Source of the DNA: Haplomitrium mnioides
Taxonomy: Eukaryota > Marchantiophyta > Haplomitriopsida > Calobryales
Direction of reading: 5' to 3'
DNA length: 64,000 bases
Assembly (NCBI GenBank): GCA_049999725.1
Contig: JBNGIS010004247.1
Span: forward strand, 366,697 to 430,696
A program made the position numbers and the translations under genes. Below the pieces are notes generated by a model. The model saw nothing but the letters and a program-made list of their open reading frames with translations. It did no database searches and was not told the origin of the DNA. Below are positions 55,179 through 64,000 of the stretch, piece by piece; positions within the stretch are counted from its first letter, which is position 1; each line of letters starts with the position of its first letter.

Positions 55179-57757
55179 TGTCAGCCGGTGAATTGGGGCA
55201 CTACTAAGAAATCGAAGGAATTGGAAGCATCGTCGGGGGCAGTTCTCAACTTCCAAGGTGCAGGGATACTCGAGAGGCATTGAGGTACTCCAGATCAGGG
55301 GCAAGCGGAAGAGGTCAAGCAAGCATCATCGAAAGGCAAGAATTGGGGCAAGGTAAGGAACGACAGAACACTCGCCAAAGGTTGCAAGCAGAGAAGTGGA
55401 TAGAAGAGCGACATCGGAAGTGGAGGAAGATCAAGGATCGAACGAGGAGTACGAGGGGCGCGGGATGGAAATCAAAGGCCGACAACAGATGAAAGAGACT
55501 GCATATAAGGGGAAATGCAACATCGTGAAACTTGCAGGTGCAATGGTTAGAAGCAAAGGGTAAGCGCGGCAATCCTCGTGAGGCAGCGACAAGCTAGAGA
55601 TCAGAGGACGCTCCGCTTCCCTCAACATTGATAGGCCTCACTAGGATTCAGAATCTTTCCGAACTCCTGAAAAATCTGCTTGGTGGATGGTTCGAAGAAG
55701 GGATAAGAAGAGGGGGAGGATGGAGTATGTTACGAAGGTTCATGCAGAAAGAGCCCTCACCTACAGTCAACTTCATATCCTCCAATGAATCGTAGATCCG
55801 AGAAGTTCTTTGGATTCAGATCCACAGAGTTCTTCGTATTTAGATCAATAGAGTTCATTGGATTCGGATCTGCGGAGTTCATCAGATTTGGATCTGCGAA
55901 GTTCATCGGATTCAAATCCGCGAAGTTCTTCGGATTCATATTCGTGAAGTTCTTCAGATTTGAGTCCACAAAGTTCTACAGATTCAGATCCGTGGAGTTC
56001 TTTGGACTGGAGTCCGCGGTCAACATTGGATCAAGGTCAACATGGTGGTCCAACTTCCCAGTTCAAGACAGTGTCAAACGGTAGCCAGTGGAGGAAAAGT
56101 CAACCTTAGACTCAAGGTCTGAGGGATTCTTCAAACTCACTTGTCCGTTGGATTCTTCGGACCTTGGCCCGCGGTAAACTACGAATCCAGGTCAAGGTGG
56201 CGGTCCAACTTCCTGGTTGAAGACGGCGTCGCACGGCGGCCGACGGAGGAAAAGTCAACCTCAAATTCAAAGTCGGAGTGATACTTCAGATCGCGTCCAC
56301 ATGATTCTTCGCACTCGGTTCCACGGGATTCTTTGGACTTGGTTCCAGGGCTTCTTTGGACTCGGTTCCGCGGGAATCTTCGGACTCGTCAGTCTGCGGA
56401 AAACTATGGACCAGACCTCCAGAAACCTCGAAACCTACTGTTGACTTCGGAGCTGGTTGGGACAGGTGTCGCCACGAGAAGTAACCCTACTACCTACCAC
56501 CACGAGGGAGCACGGGAACATGGGGGAGAAAAGGAGTGCACGCGGGATTGTGGGGGTGCACCTAGGGAGATCGAGTTCTGAATCTAGAGATGAGCAGTGA
56601 GAGGCACGAAGCGTGAATGTGTACGATTGCGTGGACAAATGCATTGTGAGGGACATTGCGAATCAAATAGGCTAAAAATGAGGTCGAAGGTGTGATTAAA
56701 GCTCTTGTGTAAGGGGATAGCAAGGGACGATGAGTGTGATCTACAATCTGTTGAGTGTAGTGAGTGGACTTGCGTTCAGGGGCGAGAGAAGTGGAGGTGG
56801 ACTAGAGAGACACCGAGAATCGTTGAGCAAGAGGCTCTACAAACTTGGGCAATCCAGGTGAACCCATTATGGAGGTGGACTAGCATTCAAAGGTGGATCG
56901 TTACTGAAGGGATAAGTAGGTACATTCGACCTGGGCTTGTGAGTCGGGATTGCACATGGGATTCTGCCCACTAGCAGAAAAAGGGTGTTATTGTTACCAT
57001 TTCAGAAGGAGATTGAAGGCAAGGAGGGGCTGCGTTAGTGCCCCCGCACTGCGGAGAAGACCTGATCAAGATCTAGTAGAGTGTGTCTAGCAGTCGTGAG
57101 GACTGTCTTCTAGAGGTGGAAGTTAAGCTGACCTCTTCCAAGCTTGCGGAAGTGAATCCAAGCTCCTCTACGACGGAGGGTGTAAACTAGCTGTTGAATG
57201 CGTGTGTGATTAGGCGGGCTGAAGTGTGAAGTGTCGTGAGGAGACTCAAGTGATATCGGAAGTCGCTTATCAGTGGCACTCTATACTTTTATCGAGTAAA
57301 TAGTGTAGATACATCTATAGCCGTGGGTTTCATTTTGAGTAGGAGTTAGAGACTTGGTAGATCTATAGAGGAGAAAGTACAGATGCTGGAGTAACTGGCT
57401 CTATGTAGATTTAGCATAGAGCTTGCATTGAGTTTGTAGGTGCAGTCGTGTATGTACTTTTCCCTCTGAAATGGCAAAGATGTGAATGATTGCAAGCAGT
57501 CTCTGTGCAAGAATGAGTGACAAGATCTGAGCAGGTCCTATTTTGGCTTGGGGGTGTGTGTGGGGAGAAAGAGAGGACTGCAAAGTGTGGATTTGGTGTG
57601 AAGTAACCTCGCTGCCAAGAAACTCGCGACCGTTAGTACGTACAAAAGATAAAACAATGACCGAAGCCGTCTCATAAAAAGCCGTGTTAAACTGTGTTGT
57701 GCCTCTCCCGTTGGAATAAGCTCTATCTGAGCTAAGGCAGGAGAGAGGGGCGTGACA
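55179..57757 (+). repeat. Copy C 5' LTR (family F)
   Basis: The LTR is 2,579 bp, starting TGTCAGCCGGTGAATTGGGG and ending GGGGCGTGACA. The 5' and 3' thirds align with the reverse complements of the LTRs at 15,190 and 33,267. The middle carries a 24-bp minisatellite (55,796-56,035) and a related degenerate cluster (56,285-56,405) that I do not see in the A/B LTRs. Confidence 0.9.
55796..56035 (+). repeat. 24-bp minisatellite in copy C LTR, about 10 units
   Basis: The degenerate unit is ATCCGCGAAGTTCTTCGGAT followed by TCAG, 24 bases. Matching units occur at 62,123-62,360 in the 3' LTR fragment. As 24 is a multiple of three it produces octapeptide-repeat open frames on both strands (for example DPNPMNFA-like on minus), which are not genes. 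Confidence 0.9.
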
Positions 57758-57899
57758 TAGTTTTTGGGCGCTAGAAGGAGGGCCAAGGTTCACAAGAATC
57801 TAAGACCAATCCGGGACCAAGTTTTCATCTTTTGTTAAGGGGACCTTAAGAGCACGAGAAACAAAGCAGTCGATTGGGAGCCAGTTGAGGAAGAGGGGA

Positions 57900-59240
57900 G
57901 AGAGCAATCAACTTGTGGGTAGAGTTGTCCTTACCGGCTGCGGTAATGGCTCATCGGATACCACCTCGAGGACTACGTGGGAGATTCAAGTACAAGCCGT
58001 ATAAGAGACGGCCTAAGGATGACCTTAACGCCTAGTTGGATGACCTGGAGAATGTGGCAAAGGCCAATGAAGAGAGTCACTTGCTGCTATCCTGAAGGGA
58101 GAGGCACAGCCGTGGTATAAGGATTTGCCAAATCCAAACACAAGAGATTGGGAGGCGTTTAAAATTGCGTTATTGTCCGAGTTCTGCCAGATTGGAGAGG
58201 AGACGGAGGCCTTAATTAAGATGGGGCAGCTATAGATGAAGAAAAATGAATCAGTGAGAAGATTCTTACAGAGATTTTAGAAGGTGGCATGAAAGTTGAA
58301 CCCTTCGACCACAGATGGGATGCTGACTTCGTGGTTCTTGGCAGCTTTACCAGAGAAAATAAGGACGTGGGTATGGCAGACCGACCTCCAATCCCTAGAA
58401 GTTGCGGTGAGTGCTACCCTGTCCCACGTAAAAGCCTCTATCACAAGCTCAAGAAGGAAGACACTGACTAAGTACGGATCGGAGGACTCTTCGAATGGGA
58501 CTAGCAGTGAGGAGGATTCAAAGGAGAGTTCCGACTCCACCTTAGAAAGTGACGAGGAATCTGGCACCAACAGTTCAGATGAGGACCGGTCAACTAGAAA
58601 AAAGAAAAATTGGAAGGAACACAAGAGAACAGAGGCCAGAGATTGGAAGGATCGGCGAACTCATCATCGAGAAAGAAAAAAAGAAGCAACCAAGGAGAAC
58701 CCTTGACAAGGAACCCAAACCACAATCCTCCAGGAGAGAAGGGAGGAAGTTGAATGAGAAGGTGGAAGAGTTAAGTGCAAAATGGGGGCCATGTACATAC
58801 TCCTTGTAGGACTAAAACCAGAGAACAAGCCAAGGTTGACCGGACAAGCAGGGGTCTGGTGTGTTAAGTGTAAACAACACGGCCACTCTCTTTTGGAGGG
58901 CCGTGTGGAGGCTCAAGCCATCCACTATGTGAGAGAAGAGCCCCTCGAATACCTGCATGAGGAGGTTGAGTATGTGCTTGAAGAGGCACCAGAGACGCTG
59001 TACCAAGTCAGCGGTGGACCTCGCACAATGCTAAACAGACCCACAAGGCTAAGGGTAGGGCAACCTAGCGGCTGGGTGGCTGGTTGGCCTCCTCGATTGA
59101 CCATCATGATCTGCTCGAACTATGGGCAGTCGAGTCACATATCCCCAAATTTCACAGAGCCGTGGAAGCAGAACAATGAGGCGCCATATACGCTCTACTT
59201 CCAATGTAAGTCCTAGGGGCATGTGGTGATGAATTGCTCG
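57900..59240 (+). pseudogene. Copy C gag
   Basis: Capsid region: EAQPWYKDLPN, DWEAFKIALLSEF, IGEETEALIKMGQL, KNESVRRFLQRF, then LVSLEVAVSA-like and SHVKASITSSRRK. An acidic Ser/Glu linker follows (58,480-58,600), then a basic stretch. Knuckle 1 is CVKCKQHGH at 58,859. Knuckle 2 at 59,110 reads CSNYGQSSHISPNF and has lost its second and last Cys. Knuckle 3 at 59,200 is CKS*GHVVMNC after CFQ-to-YFQ change. The frame is 3 throughout. Confidence 0.8.
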
Positions 59241-60350
59241 CTCAACAGAAGACCAAAGATGGGCCCAAGTGCAGGCACAAATCCCCCACCATCCCCACCG
59301 GCGGTGAATTTGATAACGTTGGATTGGGAGCCAAAAGCAAGGCATGGACATAAGGAGGAGGAAGCCGAGTTGCCAAGCTAGGAATTGCCCCCATCCGAGG
59401 ATTGTTATCGAGTGAATACACAAGCGGAAGCCTGAAACCGGAAAAAAAAAAAAAAAAAGCAGAGGAAGGGGCATGGAGCGGAGAAGGCTAAGGGCCCCGA
59501 GTCGCTATCTGACAACAGATTGGATTACAAGAGGGACAACTGGTTCCACCCAAAGCAACAAGAGGAGGTCAGAAGACAAGTGGAGGCTATGGATGCTGAA
59601 GAGGAGAGGAATGTGGCCAAGGACACTTGGGAGGAAGTCCGAAGACAGTAGGCCTCAGAAGAGTATCAGAAGAGCAAGGAGGTGGTCACAGCTTCAATAC
59701 AGATGGCCAAGCCGGCCCACTACAACATTCAAGGAGATGTCTGCGACTGCCCAGTCACAACAACGGTAGGACAGTTGATTAGAGATAGTCTGTTGTATAG
59801 AAGGAAGTTGAGAGAGCTATTGATGAGGCCAAAGAGGTGGAGGCGCCTTCCCCAGGTGGGCACCACAACCGATCTGAGCTTGGTCTATGAGGATAAGGGT
59901 GCCCTAGAAATTGGCATCCAGATCATAGGCTGTGCGCTATCAATGGTGCCAGTGGATGGAGGAGCAGGGATCAACATCATGATTGAAGAGATGGCACATA
60001 GGCTGGGATTCCAAGAATTTCAACCCACCGCTGGAATCATGAGATTGGCTGACGGATCACGGGTGAAGCCGCTGGGAGCCCTAATGCAAGTACCCACCAC
60101 CATTGGGGGCATGGAATTTAAATTGAATTATCTAGTGATGCGGCCAACATGACCTTCTTCTTACCCGGTTCTGATTGGAAGACCATGGTTGTATGGTACC
60201 CAAGTCTTGCACAACTAGAAGAACTCTACTATGACGTTTGGACTGAAGAGGACGGTGGTCCACTATAGGGCGGTACCCCATGAAGGGGAGATGCAGCCGG
60301 AGGCAAACTATGACACTGAATGGTCGGAGGATGAAGTTGAAATAGAGTAC
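59241..60350 (+). pseudogene. Copy C gag tail and protease
   Basis: After a Pro-rich segment (NPPPSPPAVN) and an in-frame A18 tract (59,441-59,458) comes a charged helical stretch (EEVRRQVEAMDAEEER). The protease at about 59,880-60,150 has LSMVPVDGGAGINIM, the DGGAG active site, then LGFQEFQPTAGIMRLADGS. The catalytic motif is intact here, unlike copies A (DKGAG) and B (DGRAR). Confidence 0.85.
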
Positions 60351-60365
60351 CACTACTAGATCCAG

Positions 60366-61580
60366 TTGGATGACGAGGCCCTTGAAGAAAGTCAGTTGGG
60401 AGAGGCCGAAATGGAGATTAGTCAAATCACCCTTGTGGGAGGGGCAATAGCCGGACCTAGTTCAGAAGGAGGGCGTGGACCATTGGGAGAGAAGGAGAGG
60501 GTGGACTTCGACTTAGAAGGGGAGTCGAAGCTCAACTATGAAGGAAGAAGCAGGACAAAGCTAACCCATAGAGGAATGCATCTAGCAACCTTGGAGGGAG
60601 GAAATGAGCTGCTTAGGAGAAACAAAGCGGGAGTAGTCAGGGAAGCACAACATAAGGAGGTTGTTGTACAAGGGGATCAAAAATTCTAGGTAGGAGTTGA
60701 GTTGCCCATAGATGAAGAGAGAGCCTTAGTTCAGACCCTCACAAACTTTAATGATGTGTTTGCTTGGAGACATGAGGATCTGACGAGAGTTCCAAGAGAA
60801 TTGGGAGAGCATCGCATCGACTTGGAACCAATAGCGGTATCGATGAGACAACGTCAATATCGGATGAATTCTAGATTCTCACTGCTAGTAAAAGATGAGA
60901 TTGACAAATTTTTGGAGGCAGGGTTTATCTACCGTGTTTTGAATAGCAAGTGGGTGTTATTGCTGGTAGTAGTGCCAAAGAAAGTGGGGTTGGACGGGAA
61001 GCAAAAGATTCGAGTCTGCCAAGACTACCGGAAGTTGAATGAGGCAACCAAGAAGGACCATTACCCATTGCCATTTACTGATGGAGTGCTAGATCTCGTA
61101 GCCGAGCAGGAGATGTATAACTTTATGGATGGCTACTTCGGATACAACCTAATCTGGATCAGAGAGGAGGATCAGCTAAAAACGGCTTTCACTAATGAGT
61201 GGGGAGTGTTTGTCTTTCGAAGAATGCCCTTCGTGCTCTGTAATGTGCCTAGCACCTTCCAAATGATGATGATGAATATCTTTCACGATTACTTGAGGAA
61301 GTTCTAAGAGATTTTCATTGACGATTTTGTAGTGTATGGGAAAGCACGTGACCATGAGCAAGATGTGAGGCTCACCTTCCAACGTTGTCGTGAGACAGGA
61401 TTGCGGTTGCATCTAGGAAAGTGTTTCTTTGGAGTGAAGGAGGGAGTACTTCTATGCCACAATATATCTAGCAGAGGGATTGAAGTGGACGAACAGAAGG
61501 TTAGTGTTTGGTTGCAGGTGACCTTTCCCAAGAATTTGATGGAGGTGCAGAGGTTTCTAGGCTGCGTCGGCTACTACTGA
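60366..61580 (+). pseudogene. Copy C reverse transcriptase
   Basis: Connector HLATLEGGNELLRRNKAG, then FNDVFAWRHEDLTRVPREL and HRIDLEPIAV. RT fingers: RFSLLVKDEIDKFLEAGFIY, VVVPKK, CQDYRKLNEATKKDHYPLPF. Palm: YNFMDGYFGYN (catalytic Asp), FRRMPFVLCNVPSTF, FIDDFVVYG (catalytic DD near 61,318-61,330). Thumb: CFFGVKEGVLLCHN and FLGCVGYY. Stops at 60,687, 61,305 and 61,577 are the main lesions; the frame is otherwise constant. Confidence 0.9.
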
Positions 61581-62073
61581 AGATTCATCAACTAGTTTGC
61601 AGCGATAGCCTTACCACTTACAAAAATGACCAACGAGGGAAGTGACTTTGAGCCCACTCCGGAGCGGTTGGCAAGTTTCTAAGAGCTGAAGAAGAGGCTG
61701 GCGAATGCCCTAGTACACCTGCCGCCTAATTGGGGGAAGGAGTTTCACGTGATGATCAATGTGTCGGGCTTCTGTATAGGAGCGGTGCTCAATCAGTTGG
61801 ATGAGGAAGGACGTGATCATCCTATATATTTTGCGAGTAGATTGTTGTCCACCTCATAGAAGAATTACTCTGCCACCAATCGAGAGGCATTAGGGATTAT
61901 CTACGCATTGAAGAAATTCCGGCACTACCTCCTGCATTATAAGGTAATCTTCCACACTGATCACAACGCACTAAAATATATGGTAGACAAACCTAACGTG
62001 ACGGGGAGGATTGCGAGATGGATGCTCCTCCTTCAAGAGTTTGATTTCGAGGTGCGGATAAAGCTAGGGAAGA
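61581..62073 (+). pseudogene. Copy C RNase H, truncated at fusion
   Basis: It reads FHVMINVSGFCIGAVL (first catalytic Asp replaced by Asn), HPIYFASRLLS, SATNREALGIIYALKKF, FHTDHNALKYMV and RIARWMLLLQEFDFEVRIK. It ends abruptly where it joins LTR sequence at gcagaaagagcc, a motif also present at 55,743 in the 5' LTR. The rest of pol, including integrase, is deleted. Confidence 0.9.
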
Positions 62074-62497
62074 GCAGAAAGAGCCATCACCTATAGTCAA
62101 CTTTGGAACCTCTAGTCAACCGCGGATCTGCAGGGTTCTTTGAATTTGGATCCAAAGAGTTCTTCGAATTTAGATCTGCTGAGTTCATTAGATTTTGATC
62201 CACAAAGTGCTTCAGATCCGCGAAGTTCATTAGATTCGGATCTGCGAAGTTCTTCGGATTCGGATCCGCGAAGTTCTTCAAATTCGGGTCTCCAAAGATC
62301 TTCGGATTCAGATCCGCAGAGTTCTTCGGACTCGGATCCGCGGTCAGCATCGGATCAAGGTCAAGGTGGTGGTCCAACTTCCCGGTTGAAGACGACGTTA
62401 GATAGAAGCCAGCGGAGGAAAAGTTAACCTCGGACTCAAGGTCCAAGAGATCATTTGTACTCCCCAGTCCATCGGATTCTTCGAACTTGGGTCCACG
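62074..62497 (+). mobile_element. Copy C 3' LTR fragment
   Basis: It matches 55,743-56,170 of the 5' LTR, including the 24-bp minisatellite, but lacks the first 565 bp and everything after about 430 bp. Another LTR-like sequence starts at 62,499. Confidence 0.85.
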
Positions 62498-62498
62498 G

Positions 62499-63590
62499 TG
62501 TCGTGTTGTAGGTCAGCTACTACTTGAACCCACCGAGTATCTATCTATGAAAGAGGAGTATGTAGGTGAAACTTATAAAGTAGATATTGATCTTGTGAGG
62601 AACCAAACCTACCAAGGAGATGTGGGAGGTTTAGGTGGTCATTAGAGGAAAAATGGGTTTTTCAGTTTTTCACCAAAATCTGTACAAAGTAAACTTCGAT
62701 TTTATTAGGTATGGATTGGAGCTAAATTTTCACAGAAATATTACTTATCTTAAATGTAGTTAGTAACAATTTACAAAAGTGAAAAATCTATTGTAAACCA
62801 AGAGTTATAACTGGTGAAAGGTCAAGTAGGACTTAACCAAAAAGTCAAAATAGAGAGCACATAGATAAAATGAAATAAAAATATTATTTAATAAGTAAAA
62901 AGCGCATTTTATAAGCTTTCCAACAAGATATAGTATAGGCAATTTCGACTAGTATCAAGGATTTTAGAGAGATTCTTCTAGAAGCATTAAAAAGGAAAAA
63001 AGTCAAGACAAACTACTTTAATCTTTGACTTGCTACTTGAGAGAATCTCGAAATATGAAAGTAGCTTTTGTATTAGGTGCAAAAAAAGGAATGAAGTGAC
63101 TAGGTCAGATGCTTGGTCAAGGAAAGCTCCAAATGAGAAGTTTATTCTTGGAAAAGTAAAAAAAAGTTAAAGTTTCTTTAGAACTACTTTTGAGAAAAGC
63201 TCTAAATGAGAAGCTTCTTGAGAAAAAGGCAAAGATACTTTAATAGATATTCTAGGAGATACCTTTGAATTTAAAATTCATAGGCTGGCTTTTACCTAGG
63301 GTAGAAGAATCTCTAGGTTTTACTAGTAGTAATTAGTTAGACTATTATATAAGAAGGGAGAAGAGAGAGCAAAGGGGACCTAGTTTTCATTTTGAGCTTG
63401 GAGAGACTTGGGCTTAGACTTCATTAAGAGAGTTTATTCTTGGAGAACTATTGGGGAAGCTCTTGGAGGAGCTCTTGGTAGAGCTACTAAGAATACTTAT
63501 TGGAGGAGGACAATCACTTAAGGAGGGATTTCCAATAAAGCGAGGAGTTTTGAATGTCAAGTGAAGACGTGACGGGAAATTAGCCACGAA
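62499..63590 (+). mobile_element. Possible LTR of element K
   Basis: It begins TGTCGTGTTGTAGGTC, sharing its first 11 bases with the LTR of element E, and then diverges. A TATATAA box (63,343-63,350) is followed by a purine-rich leader (gaagggagaagagag), as in many plant LTR promoters. No second copy lies inside the window, so the LTR end is uncertain. Confidence 0.45.
63343..63350 (+). promoter_or_regulatory. Candidate TATA box of element K
   Basis: ttatataag sits about 840 bp into the presumed LTR and 240 bp before RT-like coding sequence. No independent support for transcription is visible. Confidence 0.4.
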
Positions 63591-63594
63591 TTTC

Positions 63595-63915
63595 TGAAAT
63601 TGTGAGAAGATTAGACAATGTACCGCCACCACGCAACAACAATGAGTTGAAACGTTTTATCAACTTAATGAACTACTACTTATTCTTGCTAAACAACTTT
63701 GCCTCTTTGGCTGCACCATTGTATCAACGTTTGTACTCTTCAACAGAGTGGGTATAGACCGTGGAGCATGAATGATCTGTGAAGGCATGGGATAGTTTTG
63801 TGAAGATTTTAAAGTGCTTAAACCCCTGTCATAGCATGGGATGCATTTTGATGAAGTATGGAGAAGACTTAGAAGTTATTAGAAGAAACTTAGATTTGAT
63901 CGATTTTCTTTAATA
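63595..63915 (+). pseudogene. Gypsy RT/RNase H junction relic (element K)
   Basis: One frame reads VRRLDNVPPPRNNNELKRF, INLMNYYLFLLNNFASLAAP and LYQRLYSSTEW, then after a stop KAWDSFVKILKCL. The PP-P-ELK-F-NYY-FL-NFA-AAPLY pattern is the RT connection region of gypsy elements. Gag, protease and the RT palm are missing between the LTR-like sequence and this piece, so it is internally deleted. Confidence 0.7.
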
Positions 63916-64000
63916 TGTGTAGAATTGAGTAAATTTTGTTCTTATTAGAAATGTTTAGAAACTGATTTTTTATAGAGGGATATAATATTGCTTAAGTAAC

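Larger units (their letters stand above)
55179..62497 (+). mobile_element. Ty3/gypsy family F copy C
   Basis: 5' LTR, primer-binding site (57,765-57,784), then gag, protease, RT and RNase H almost entirely in one reading frame. This indicates a single Gag-Pol polyprotein, now broken mainly by stops. Integrase is absent: RNase H is fused at about 62,073 to the middle of an F LTR (62,074-62,497). This copy is the best guide to the family's protein. Confidence 0.9.

Noticed and set aside
55757-55969. Asn/Asp-rich octapeptide repeat protein (DPNPMNFA-like), also at 62,087-62,446
   Set aside because: Same cause: the LTR minisatellite of 24 bp. No start context or conserved flank supports a gene.
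1-64000. Host protein-coding genes, tRNA or rRNA genes
   Set aside because: No intact multi-exon gene, cloverleaf or rRNA core was recognised. The longer open frames that I can classify belong to transposable elements.

Overview
This 64 kb window looks like intergenic DNA from a large, repeat-rich land-plant genome. It contains layered LTR retrotransposons (several Ty3/gypsy lineages and one Ty1/copia) and a CACTA-ended DNA transposon. I found no intact host gene, rRNA or tRNA. The species cannot be named from the sequence. The copia family is typical of seed plants, while the fungal-like gypsy element and the DUF7869-type protein make ferns, lycophytes, bryophytes or conifers worth considering.

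Layout. 1-1.5 kb holds an unrecognised decayed coding-like stretch. About 1.7-3.0 kb is one arm of a CACTA element ending in TAGTG. 3.6-7.5 kb holds broken LTR pieces of a gypsy family called F here, plus a 254-bp-arm foldback. From about 6.9 to 33.3 kb, on the minus strand, lies a tandem of two F elements (B, then A) that share one LTR: LTR 30,767-33,267, internal B, LTR 12,815-15,190, internal A, partial LTR to 7,469. Internal B is split inside its integrase by a complete plus-strand gypsy element, E (16,288-25,887), with two LTRs and a pol that resembles fungal-type gypsy elements. B itself starts inside the gag of an older F copy, B' (33.27-34.15 kb). 34.2-38.1 kb holds a decayed coiled-coil ORF and a gag relic (J). 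From 38,147 to roughly 46.3 kb is a second CACTA-ended element, in the opposite orientation to the first arm. It carries a decayed DUF7869-type (putative transposase) gene, a divergent unknown ORF, and arrays of a 24-bp repeat built on a palindromic CATGCGCGCATG core. 46.6-50.2 kb is a decayed minus-strand copia pol. 50.2-55.2 kb is a gypsy RT relic interrupted by chromovirus H (50,327-54,987). 55.2-62.5 kb is F copy C on the plus strand. 62.5-64 kb is a further LTR and RT relic (K).

The sequence gives a relative order for some events: B inserted into B', E into B, the CACTA element into J, and H and then C into the RT relic. Most coding frames are broken by stops at TAG, TGA or TAA where Trp, Gln or Arg codons would be expected, which fits methylation-driven C-to-T decay of silenced elements. 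Several N gaps are assembly artefacts: two are flanked by identical sequence on both sides, and one 400-N gap corresponds to only 18 bp in its sister LTR.
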